Origin: Oscillospiraceae bacterium
Lineage (GTDB): Bacteria > Bacillota > Clostridia > Oscillospirales > Oscillospiraceae
Reading direction: 5' to 3'
DNA length: 64,000 nucleotides
Assembly (NCBI GenBank): GCA_020025535.1
Contig: JAHHRY010000001.1
Location: 124,001 to 188,000 of the forward strand
Positions 1 to 7,633 of the stretch are shown piece after piece. Below the pieces are notes generated by a model, which saw only the letters and a list, made by a program, of their open reading frames with translations, was not told the DNA's origin and did no database searches. Both the position numbers and the translations under genes were made by a program. The first letter of the stretch is position 1; every line of letters starts with the position of its first letter.

Positions 1-407
1 TGTGTCAGCATGGAAGTTGTGGTGGTCTTTCCATGAGTGCCGGACACGCAGATGGCATTCTTATATTCCTGCATGATCACGCCCCAGGCCTGAGCACGCT
101 CGAACACGGGAATGCCGGCTGCTCTGGCAGCGGCAATTTCGGGGTTATCGTTATGGGCTGCAGCCGTACGGATTACGCAGCAGGCACCTGCGATATTTTC
201 GGCACGGTGACCGATTGCCACCTGAATATTCTGAGCGATCAGCTCGTCAGTCGACACGGAAGCATTCATGTCAGAACCCGTAACGGTAAGGCCCATTCCT
301 TTCAGCACCAGCCCGAGGGGGCGCATGGAAACGCCGCCGATGCCCACCAGATGTACGTGGTTTCCGGGGCGGAGATATTGCTTAATCAAGTTATTTCGAT
401 TATCCAT
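1..407 (-). CDS. murC: UDP-N-acetylmuramate--L-alanine ligase, N-terminal part (runs off the window)
   Basis: MurC adds L-alanine to UDP-N-acetylmuramate, the first amino-acid step of cytoplasmic peptidoglycan precursor synthesis. Reading the minus strand from ATG at 407 gives about 135 residues with the family hallmarks: a Rossmann-like start (HLVGIGGVSMRPL, ending in VTGSDMN), the IRTAAAHNDNPEI region, and the ATP-binding P-loop SGTHGKTTTTSML just before the window ends. No stop is reached, so roughly the last 320 residues lie outside. A GGAGG ribosome site sits about 12 nt upstream and a consensus promoter precedes it, so it is transcribed separately from the CBS gene on its right. The identification rests on motif order and is firm. 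Confidence 0.93.
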   Translation of the reverse strand, partial: MDNRNNLIKQYLRPGNHVHLVGIGGVSMRPLGLVLKGMGLTVTGSDMNASVSTDELIAQNIQVAIGHRAENIAGACCVIRTAAAHNDNPEIAAARAAGIPVFERAQAWGVIMQEYKNAICVSGTHGKTTTTSMLT

Positions 408-449
408 ATAATTAACATCCTCCGATGTATCTCGTTAACTAACCGGTAC

Positions 450-478
450 ATTATACAACATTCACACTTCATTTACAA
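450..478 (-). promoter_or_regulatory. Promoter of murC
   Basis: On the minus strand, TTGTAA and TATAAT are separated by exactly 17 nt, about 43 nt upstream of the murC ATG. This is a good sigma-A type promoter. Confidence 0.75.
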
Positions 479-563
479 CTGTAATTATAGCCAAATTGCA
501 GGTTGTTTACCCAATTATTCATTCCATATCCATAGGATTCTTCCATATTTGCAGGAAATCTGC

Positions 564-602
564 AAAAAAGCAAGGCAGCATCCATATGGCTGCTGCCTTG
601 CT
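564..602 (-). terminator. Rho-independent terminator of the CBS-domain gene
   Basis: A 12-bp stem (AGCAAGGCAGCA and its complement) with a 10-nt loop is followed on the minus strand by a run of six T. It lies directly after the stop of the CBS gene. Confidence 0.85.
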
Positions 603-613
603 GAAACACCGAA

Positions 614-1027
614 TTAATCTTCACGAAACAGGTACTGCTGGCAATACTTTATGATACCGCGTCTTGTAACAATGCCGATAAATGCATCCTTGTCATCAAC
701 CACCGGCACGAAATTCTGATCCGTTGCCCGTTCCACCAGGTCATGCATGGTGGTTGTTACCCGTACGGGAACATTATCTTTCCGTCGTTCAATTTCCATG
801 ATTCGTCTGGCTTCGGCCTGTCGCATATCCATATAGCACATATTCTTCAGCGCCCACAGCAGATCTCCTTCTGTCAGGGTTCCGCGATACTCACCCCGTC
901 TGTTGAGAATCGGCAATGCCGCAAATCCTACGCTTTCCATTTTTTCCAATGCCTGTCGGACAGTGAAGTCGTCATATACATATTGGCACATTGCCTTCGG
1001 TGTCAAAAAAAACAAGATATTATTCAT
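614..1027 (-). CDS. Small CBS-domain-pair protein
   Basis: This 137-residue soluble protein consists almost entirely of two CBS domains, about residues 15-70 (the part with SVGFAALPILNRRGEYRG) and 75-135 (the part with FVPVVDDKDAFIGIVTRRG). CBS pairs bind adenine nucleotides. Stand-alone pairs of this size in Firmicutes include the c-di-AMP-binding CbpB/YkuL group, and gdpP for c-di-AMP turnover lies 7 kb away, but ligand and partner cannot be read from the sequence. It is a monocistronic unit: an extended -10 (TGC-TATAAT, 1076-1081 on the minus strand) lies upstream, AAGGAG precedes ATG 1027, and a strong terminator follows. Confidence 0.8.
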   Translation of the reverse strand: MNNILFFLTPKAMCQYVYDDFTVRQALEKMESVGFAALPILNRRGEYRGTLTEGDLLWALKNMCYMDMRQAEARRIMEIERRKDNVPVRVTTTMHDLVERATDQNFVPVVDDKDAFIGIVTRRGIIKYCQQYLFRED

Positions 1028-1281
1028 AAAGACTCCTTTACTGAGCGGCTTCCTTCTTTCCTCGCCGCTTCTTATATTATAGCATAAATCAATCGCCAGG
1101 GCATGAAAATCTTCGGCTGTTCGCTTGTTTTATGTACCAAAAATTGCTCGCTATTTTTATGCATTTTGACCAACTCTCCCGGCAGTAGAGTTCTCTCCGC
1201 ACAATAGTAGGTGGATTCTACTACTCTATACTGGTATACTGAGATCATTGATCAGATATGAATCAGAAAGGTGGCTCCTCC

Positions 1282-1956
1282 ATGGCAAAAAGAATAAAGC
1301 TATCTGACCGGACGCTCCCCGACTACACCCGGGGCGAAGAAATTATGAACATGGTTACCCACATCGTTGGCGGAGGCTTCGGCGTGGTCGCCATGTGCCT
1401 GTGCATCGTAATGGCAATCTGTCATCACAATGTTTACGGCATCGTTGGGTCCGTTATCTATGGCATTTCCATGATTACTCTCTACACCATGTCCAGCATC
1501 TACCACGGTCTTTATCCCTGCACAGGAAAAAAAGTTCTGCAGGTTCTGGATCACTGCACTATCTATTTTCTGATTGCAGGCACTTACTCCGTAATTACAC
1601 TGTCCGCACTGCGCCCGCTGTCTCCGGTCATCGGATGGACGATTTTTATCTTCCAGTGGGTCATGACCGCTCTGGCCATTACCCTTACCTCCATCGACCT
1701 GCACAAATTCCGCATCTTCTCCATGATCTGCTACATCGGTATGGGCTGGTGCGTCATTCTCGTTCCGAAGCTGGCAGTGGAAGCGCTTACCCCCACCGGC
1801 TTCTGGCTCCTTTTCAGCGGCGGTGTCGCTTACACAATCGGCGCCGTGCTCTACGGCATCGGCTCCAAAGTGCGCTGGATGCATTCCGTATTTCACATTT
1901 TCGTAGTCCTGGGCACCATCCTGCAGTTCTTCTCCATCTGGCTCTATGCCCTGTAA
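1282..1956 (+). CDS. Hemolysin III family (PAQR-type) integral membrane protein
   Basis: About 224 residues, mostly seven hydrophobic segments. The PAQR/hemolysin III signature is complete: SSIYHGLYP with the conserved Ser-x-x-x-His, then VLDHCTIYFLIAGTY with the conserved Asp-His, and a C-terminal MHSVFHIFVV with paired histidines. In PAQR proteins these residues bind a catalytic zinc. The name hemolysin III is historical and does not establish toxicity. An in-frame ATG at 1258 would add eight residues, but AAGGTGG lies correctly for ATG 1282, where family alignments normally begin. It stands alone between a promoter region without clear boxes and a bidirectional terminator. Confidence 0.85.
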   Translation: MAKRIKLSDRTLPDYTRGEEIMNMVTHIVGGGFGVVAMCLCIVMAICHHNVYGIVGSVIYGISMITLYTMSSIYHGLYPCTGKKVLQVLDHCTIYFLIAGTYSVITLSALRPLSPVIGWTIFIFQWVMTALAITLTSIDLHKFRIFSMICYIGMGWCVILVPKLAVEALTPTGFWLLFSGGVAYTIGAVLYGIGSKVRWMHSVFHIFVVLGTILQFFSIWLYAL

Positions 1957-2000
1957 TATTTCTCTGAGGGCACGCCCTGTGCCTCCATTCCCATATCCGC

Positions 2001-2043
2001 AAAATGACCCGATGCGATTTTCGTTCGCATCGGGTCATTTTTA
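2001..2043. terminator. Bidirectional terminator between hemolysin III gene and ftsH
   Basis: A 16-bp inverted repeat (AAATGACCCGATGCGA and its complement) around a 7-nt loop has A and T runs on both flanks, so it can stop the two convergent transcripts. Confidence 0.85.
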
Positions 2044-2069
2044 CAGCTTTGTACTTTTACGGATTCGGA

Positions 2070-3941
2070 TTATTCTTCCGCATAATCATCCAGAAGTGCA
2101 GTATCGGAGGCCTCTGTAATTTCTCTTCCTTCCATGCACTCGGCAAACTGTTCGCCGGTCATGGTCTCATGCTCTATCAGATAATCCACGACCTTCATCA
2201 GCTTCTGCTCGTTGGTTTTCAGGATTTCCGCACACTTTGCATAGGCACCGTCAATAAGCGTCTTCACTTCTTCGTCGATGGTTCCTGCAAACTTTTCAGA
2301 GTAGCTCTTGGTGCTCTGGTAATCTCTTCCAATGAACACCTCTTCGCCGCCAAGGTAGGACACCGTGCCAAGGCTTTCGCACATACCATACCGTGCCACC
2401 ATGTCCCGTGCCAGCTTGGAAGCCCGGTCAATGTCGTTGGAGGCACCGGTAGAAATATCATCCAGGAACAGTGCCTCGGCCACACGGCCGCCCAGAAGTG
2501 CCACGATATTGTCGTACATCTCATTGCGGGTCATATGGTCGCTGTCATCCTTGGGGGTGCTCCAGGTGAGACCCAGCGCCTGCCCTCTGGGGATAATGGA
2601 AATCTGCCGCACCGGATCATGGTCAGGAAGATTGTACATTGCAACAGCGTGACCTGCCTCATGAACGGCGGTAATCCGCTGATCCCGCACACGCCGCACG
2701 CGGCTGTGCTTTTCGGGGCCAGCCATGACCTTCATCATAGCCTCGTTCAGATCGCTCATGTTGAGTGCGGGGCGATTGTCCCGCGCAGCCAGAATCGCCG
2801 CTTCGTTGAGAAGGTTGCTGAGATCCGCACCGGTAAAGCCGGAAGTTGCCATCGCCACGGTCTTCAGTCTGACGGAGTCATCCAGACATTTGCCTTTGGC
2901 GTGCACTTTCAGAATCTCCTCACGGCCCTTGGCATCGGGAAGGCCCACATGAATCTGACGGTCAAACCGTCCCGGACGCAGCAGCGCAGGATCCAGAATA
3001 TCCGGCCGGTTGGTGGCTGCCAGAACAATAACGCCGTCGGTATGGCCGAAGCCGTCCATCTCTACCAGCATCTGGTTCAGCGTCTGTTCCTTCTCATCAT
3101 GGCCGCCGCCCAAACCGGAGCCGCGCTTCCGGCCCACGGCATCGATTTCATCGATGAAAATAATGGCTGGCGCCATTTTCTTGGCCTGCTCGAAAAGGTC
3201 ACGCACACGGCTTGCGCCCACGCCCACATACAGTTCCACAAAATCGGAACCGGAAATGGACAGGAACTGCACGCCCGCTTCACCTGCGACCGCTCTGGCA
3301 AGCAGTGTTTTACCGGTGCCCGGAGGGCCTACCAGCAGCAGGCCACGGGGAATCCGTGCGCCAATCTTGGTATACTTATCCGGATTTTTGAGGAAATCCA
3401 CCACTTCCTGCAGCTCTTCCTTTTCTTCGTCGGCACCGGCCACATCCGCAAATGTGACTTTCTTGCCGTTGGGAACGCCCAGCACCGTCCGCGCCTTGCC
3501 GAAATTATTCATGGGATTGCCGCCGGCATTGGCCCTGCCCATCAGGAAGAACCACAGGATCAGCAGCACCAGACCCACAATCAGCAGCGGAATGATAATA
3601 TCATAGAAGCTGAAATGCTTCTCCGCTGCAAAATTATAGCTGACCAGAACGCCATCTGCACTCTGCTGCTGGATCAGATCCCACATTTCCCGGCGGAAAG
3701 CGTCTGCGTCCGGCATGACGGCTTCCAGCTTGGTTTGTCCGTTGTAAGGCTCATGCAGCTCCAGATAAATCTTATCGCCGGAAACGGCGAAATTCTTCAC
3801 CTGCTCATTCTTAAACAGCTTCACCACTTCCGAATAGACGGGTCCCTTGTTGAAATCCTGGAAAACATTCAGAATGAGAGCGAACATCAACGCCAGAATA
3901 ACAATGTACAGGATGATGGAAATAGATTTGCTTTTTTTCAA
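2070..3941 (-). CDS. ftsH: ATP-dependent zinc metalloprotease FtsH
   Basis: FtsH is the membrane-anchored AAA+ protease that extracts and degrades membrane and regulatory proteins. The 623 residues show a TM helix at about 9-27, an extracytoplasmic domain, a second TM at about 114-134, Walker A GPPGTGKT (205-212), Walker B IIFIDEID (260-267), the arginine-finger region after AATNRPDILD, and the zinc site HEAGH (427-431). A further acidic ligand lies in the GASNDID segment near 505. The start is TTG, with AAGGAG nine nt upstream. It is last in the gdpP-rplI-dnaB-tilS-hpt-ftsH series, 13 nt after hpt; tilS-hpt-ftsH is a conserved Firmicute arrangement. Confidence 0.97.
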   Translation of the reverse strand: MKKSKSISIILYIVILALMFALILNVFQDFNKGPVYSEVVKLFKNEQVKNFAVSGDKIYLELHEPYNGQTKLEAVMPDADAFRREMWDLIQQQSADGVLVSYNFAAEKHFSFYDIIIPLLIVGLVLLILWFFLMGRANAGGNPMNNFGKARTVLGVPNGKKVTFADVAGADEEKEELQEVVDFLKNPDKYTKIGARIPRGLLLVGPPGTGKTLLARAVAGEAGVQFLSISGSDFVELYVGVGASRVRDLFEQAKKMAPAIIFIDEIDAVGRKRGSGLGGGHDEKEQTLNQMLVEMDGFGHTDGVIVLAATNRPDILDPALLRPGRFDRQIHVGLPDAKGREEILKVHAKGKCLDDSVRLKTVAMATSGFTGADLSNLLNEAAILAARDNRPALNMSDLNEAMMKVMAGPEKHSRVRRVRDQRITAVHEAGHAVAMYNLPDHDPVRQISIIPRGQALGLTWSTPKDDSDHMTRNEMYDNIVALLGGRVAEALFLDDISTGASNDIDRASKLARDMVARYGMCESLGTVSYLGGEEVFIGRDYQSTKSYSEKFAGTIDEEVKTLIDGAYAKCAEILKTNEQKLMKVVDYLIEHETMTGEQFAECMEGREITEASDTALLDDYAEE

Positions 3942-3954
3942 TTGCCAATTCTCC

Positions 3955-4497
3955 TTATTTCTGATAAATTTCAGGTTTCAGAACACCCACATAGGGCAGG
4001 TTTCTGTAATGCTCATTATAATCCAGGCCAAAGCCCACGACAAACGCCTTGGGAATTTCAAATCCCACATAGTCCGCCTTCAGGGTAATACTGGGATCAC
4101 GGCCGTCCGGCTTATCCAGCAGCGTACAGATCTTTACAGAGGCTGCGCCCTTTCCCAGCAGATGATGATAGGTGAAATCCAGAGAACGGCCTGTATCGAA
4201 AATATCCTCCAGAATGACCACATGGCGGCCGGTCAGGTCAGCGCTGACATCCTTTCGCACCAGCATTTTTCCGGTAGATTCGGTGCCTTCGTAGGACGAT
4301 ATCCACATAAAGTCCATTTGGCAGGGGGCATGGAATGCACGCACCATATCTGCGTAAAATACGACAACGCCCTTGAGGACTCCCACAAAAACAGGGTCCT
4401 TGTCTGCATAGTCTTTCATCAGCATTTCGCCCAGTTCTGCAATGCGGGTTTTAAGCTGGTCCTCGGTGAAAAGGATCTTTTCGATATCTCTGTCCAT
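3955..4497 (-). CDS. hpt: Hypoxanthine phosphoribosyltransferase
   Basis: A cytoplasmic purine-salvage enzyme that condenses hypoxanthine or guanine with PRPP to give IMP or GMP. At 180 residues it has the normal size. The PRPP-binding motif is VVILEDIFDTGRSL (acidic pair plus TGRS loop), preceded by FVGVLKGVVVFYADMVR and followed by KADYVGFEIP, which contacts the base. The gene begins immediately before the tilS stop (no spacer) and is 13 nt from ftsH, so it is translationally linked to both. Confidence 0.95.
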   Translation of the reverse strand: MDRDIEKILFTEDQLKTRIAELGEMLMKDYADKDPVFVGVLKGVVVFYADMVRAFHAPCQMDFMWISSYEGTESTGKMLVRKDVSADLTGRHVVILEDIFDTGRSLDFTYHHLLGKGAASVKICTLLDKPDGRDPSITLKADYVGFEIPKAFVVGFGLDYNEHYRNLPYVGVLKPEIYQK

Positions 4498-5790
4498 TTA
4501 GAAACCTCCCAAAGTATCATACTCTATCTTTTCAAAAATAAACTGCATAGCCGGCTGATTTTTCGGAATACGGTCCCGGTTGACACCGATACCGTACACG
4601 CCCAGAACACCCGCAGAATCTGCGATAACAGGAATTTCCGGGCGCTGGGATGCGGGGATTTTTCGATCTGCAAACAGCTTTTTCAGGCTCTTTGTTCCGC
4701 CGGCAAGGCGCATCTCATCGCCGGGCAGGCGGCTGCGAAGCTGCACGGAGCCTTCTGCTGCTACTGTAAAAACATTCTGCGTGTTCACGATTTCCTGCGC
4801 TTCCCGGCAGATCAGCCGCAGCCCCAGCCGGGGCAGCATCGTTTCTCCGGGGCAGACAATCTCCACCGGCGACAGCGCTTCCGAAGCTGTGCGTACACGC
4901 AGGGTATTATAGCACCGCTCCACCGTTATTCCGCCGGAGAAACTGGCTCTGGCAGAGGGTTTGTCAGAAAAAACCAATGCCTCTGCCAGTAAAATATGGG
5001 AGAAGTTTGGCTCCTTCACGCCGTTTTCTTTCAAAAATGCATCCAGTATCCGTCTGCGCAGAGGCTCCGGCATTTGCCGCAGCTGTTCCACATCCGGCGT
5101 TTTGCACTCCTGCGTCAGGCTTTCCAAAAGAGCCTCATCCTGCCGCAGGCACAGAGCCATCCGGGACAAATTCTCCGCCAGACAGGGGTTTTCCTCCTCC
5201 AGCAGGGGCATCACCTTATGCCGGATACGGTTGCGAAGGAACTGGTCGCTTCCGTTGGAGCTGTCATCAATAAAAGGAATATGGTATTCTTCCAGAAAGG
5301 ATTCCAGCTTCCGGCGCGTAACGGACAGCATGGGACGAATCAGATTTTCTCCGACCGGAGCAATCGCTCCCAGTCCTTTGAGGCCGGTACCCCTCACCAG
5401 ATGGAGAAGTACCGTTTCCGCATTGTCGTTGGCCGTGTGGGCAGTGGCAATCTTGCCGGGCAGGGTGCGGAAGAAGGCGTATCTTGCCTCTCTGGCAGCA
5501 GCTTCCAGCCCCTTCTCCCCTTTTACCACCTGTGCGGAACCAACATACAGCAAAATATCATATCGTTCACAGAACTCCCGCACGAACTGTTCGTCGCGGT
5601 CCGACTCCGCTCCCCGCAGATGATGATTAAAATGCGCTGCCGACAGGGTAAACTTCCATTTGTCCTTCAGCAGATAGAGGCCCCACAGCAGCGCCATGGA
5701 GTCCCTGCCGCCGGACACGGCACAGATCACCCGGTCACCCGGCGAGATCATGGAATAGCTGCGAATAAAATTCGCCATCTCATTCAGCAT
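4498..5790 (-). CDS. tilS: tRNA(Ile)-lysidine synthase
   Basis: TilS converts C34 of tRNA-Ile(CAU) to lysidine with ATP, so that the tRNA reads AUA rather than AUG. The PP-loop SGGRDSMALL sits at about residue 27, followed by AAHFNHHLRGAESDRD and the TAHTANDNAETVLL metal/ATP region; a TilS C-terminal domain (RLPGDEMRLAGGTKSLKKL) follows near residue 350. The chosen ATG at 5790 has GGGAG eight nt upstream and overlaps the dnaB 3' end by 11 nt. An upstream ATG at 5811 adds seven residues, and a third ATG at 5778 lies directly after the dnaB stop; these cannot be separated by sequence alone. A likely substrate tRNA lies at 54.1 kb. Confidence 0.93.
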   Translation of the reverse strand: MLNEMANFIRSYSMISPGDRVICAVSGGRDSMALLWGLYLLKDKWKFTLSAAHFNHHLRGAESDRDEQFVREFCERYDILLYVGSAQVVKGEKGLEAAAREARYAFFRTLPGKIATAHTANDNAETVLLHLVRGTGLKGLGAIAPVGENLIRPMLSVTRRKLESFLEEYHIPFIDDSSNGSDQFLRNRIRHKVMPLLEEENPCLAENLSRMALCLRQDEALLESLTQECKTPDVEQLRQMPEPLRRRILDAFLKENGVKEPNFSHILLAEALVFSDKPSARASFSGGITVERCYNTLRVRTASEALSPVEIVCPGETMLPRLGLRLICREAQEIVNTQNVFTVAAEGSVQLRSRLPGDEMRLAGGTKSLKKLFADRKIPASQRPEIPVIADSAGVLGVYGIGVNRDRIPKNQPAMQFIFEKIEYDTLGGF

Positions 5791-7117
5791 GCTTCCACTC
5801 CCGGTCGGCAAAGGTCTGATACTGAGGAATCCACTGGAGCTTTACGGTGCCCGTTTCGCCGTGGCGGTTTTTTGCAAGGATGCACTCGGCGATTCCTCTG
5901 TCCTCGGTATCCGGATTGTAGTACTCGTCACGGTACAGGAACATCACTTCGTCGGCATCCTGCTCGATAGCACCGGATTCACGCAGGTCAGACAGGATGG
6001 GTCGCTTATCGGTTCGGCCTTCCGTTGCACGGGAAAGCTGGCTCAGACAGATAACCGGAACATTCAGCTCTTTCGCCATGATCTTCAGGGCACGCGAAAT
6101 CTCACTGACCACCGTAACACGGTTCTCGCTGCCTTTACCATAGCCGGAACCGTTCATCAGCTGCAGGTAGTCGATCATCACAAGCCCCAAATTGTCCAGA
6201 CGGCGACACTTGGCATTCATCTCTGCCACCGTGATAGAGGGGTTGTCGTCGATTCGGATATCTGTCTGACTGAGGGCGGCAGAAGCCATGCAGAGCTTCC
6301 CCCACTCCTCTTCGGAAAGCTTGCCGGTAGCCATTTTCTGGCCGTCCACAAAGCTTTCGATAGAAAGCAGACGCATGGCAAGCTGTTCTCTGGACATTTC
6401 CAGGTTGAACATTGCCACGGTTTTATTATACTTTTTTGCCACATTCAGCGCCAGATTCAAAGAAAATGCCGTTTTACCCATTGCCGGACGAGCTGCAATC
6501 AGCATCAGGTCCGACTTGTTAAGGCCGTTGGTTTTGGTATCCAGATCCCGCAGGCCCGTAGAAAGGCCGGGAATCAAAGAGTCTGCCTGGCTCAGCTCCG
6601 TCAGGTGGTCAAACACCTTATGTAAAACGGTGCCGATATGTTCCAGCGAGTCTCCCCGTTCTCCTTTGCGGAGTGCGTAGATTTTCTTTTCCGCGCTTTC
6701 CAGTATCTCACCGGGGGTACCTACCTGCGTATACACGATCTCGGAAATATCCGATGCCGCTTCCGCCAGTCCCCGGAGCATGGCCTTGTCCCGGACAATA
6801 TTTGCATAGCGCACAGCGTTGGCAGCGGTAGGAGTGATCTCCATCAGCTGCAGGACATAGTCCCGGGAGTTATCCCGATACACGCCCATCTCCCGCATTT
6901 TGTCCAGCACCGTAACCGGGTCAATGGTCTGAGAGAAGTTGAACATGGTATAGACAGCTTCATAAATTTCCCGGTTCTGCTGCAGGTAGAAATCCTCCGG
7001 GCGCAGAAGTCCGATCACATCGGCAACACAGCGGCTGTCAATCAGAATCGAGCCCAGTACGGACTGCTCCGCTTCCAGAGACTGGGGCGGCTGGCGGGAT
7101 AACAGTTCCTCGTCCAT
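5780..7117 (-). CDS. dnaB: Replicative DNA helicase DnaB
   Basis: Hexameric 5'-3' helicase of the replication fork. The 445 residues include the N-terminal primase-interaction domain (PQSLEAEQSVLGSIL near residue 11), a linker helix, and a RecA-like domain with Walker A AARPAMGKTAF (208-218), the MIDYLQLM segment and the SQLSRATEGR / SDLRESGAIEQDAD arginine-finger region. There is no intein or insertion. It follows rplI by 48 nt and overlaps tilS slightly; the gdpP-rplI-dnaB order is conserved in Firmicutes. Confidence 0.97.
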   Translation of the reverse strand: MDEELLSRQPPQSLEAEQSVLGSILIDSRCVADVIGLLRPEDFYLQQNREIYEAVYTMFNFSQTIDPVTVLDKMREMGVYRDNSRDYVLQLMEITPTAANAVRYANIVRDKAMLRGLAEAASDISEIVYTQVGTPGEILESAEKKIYALRKGERGDSLEHIGTVLHKVFDHLTELSQADSLIPGLSTGLRDLDTKTNGLNKSDLMLIAARPAMGKTAFSLNLALNVAKKYNKTVAMFNLEMSREQLAMRLLSIESFVDGQKMATGKLSEEEWGKLCMASAALSQTDIRIDDNPSITVAEMNAKCRRLDNLGLVMIDYLQLMNGSGYGKGSENRVTVVSEISRALKIMAKELNVPVICLSQLSRATEGRTDKRPILSDLRESGAIEQDADEVMFLYRDEYYNPDTEDRGIAECILAKNRHGETGTVKLQWIPQYQTFADREWKHAE

Positions 7118-7165
7118 GTTTTCTCTCCTTTCCTTTCTTCTGCCTTATGCACACAAAAACAGGAA

Positions 7166-7612
7166 TCAGGCTTCCTCGATTTTCACCGTCAGAGGTGCGT
7201 TGATTTCGTAGCCCAGCTTACAGGTAACGGTATAGGTACCCACAGCCTTAATGGGGTCGGAAATCACAATCTTCCGCTTATCCAGTGCAATGCCGGTGTT
7301 CTTCTTCAGGGCATCTGCGATTTCCTGGTTGGTCACAGAACCAAACAGACGGCCTGCGCCGCCGCCCTTGGCAGTCACCGTCAGGGTCATAGCCCGCAGT
7401 TTTTTGGAGACTTCCATAGCCTCTGCCTTCTCACGGGCAATCCGCTCCTGCGTAGCCTTATCATTCATACGCATGGTATTGATGGCATCAGGGGTAGCTT
7501 CAATAGCCATCTTTCTGGGCAGCATGAAGTTTCTGGCGTAGCCGTCGGAAACCTCAATCATCTGGCCTTTCTTGCCTTTGCCCTTTACATCCTGCATTAA
7601 AATCACTTTCAT
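7166..7612 (-). CDS. rplI: 50S ribosomal protein L9
   Basis: L9 binds 23S rRNA domain V at the base of the L1 stalk and helps frame maintenance. The 148 residues are standard: an N-terminal domain with MKVILMQDVKGKGKKG and the DGYARNFMLPRKMA motif, a long connecting helix rich in Lys/Glu, and a C-terminal domain ending KLGYEINAPLTVKIEEA. It lies 21 nt downstream of gdpP and upstream of dnaB in the same transcription unit. Confidence 0.97.
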   Translation of the reverse strand: MKVILMQDVKGKGKKGQMIEVSDGYARNFMLPRKMAIEATPDAINTMRMNDKATQERIAREKAEAMEVSKKLRAMTLTVTAKGGGAGRLFGSVTNQEIADALKKNTGIALDKRKIVISDPIKAVGTYTVTCKLGYEINAPLTVKIEEA

Positions 7613-7633
7613 AATTACATTCTCCTTATCGGG

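Noticed and set aside
1190..1240. Inverted repeat AGTAG...CTACT upstream of the hemolysin III gene as an operator
   Set aside because: The arms are only five bases, the promoter boxes are unclear, and no second copy supports it.
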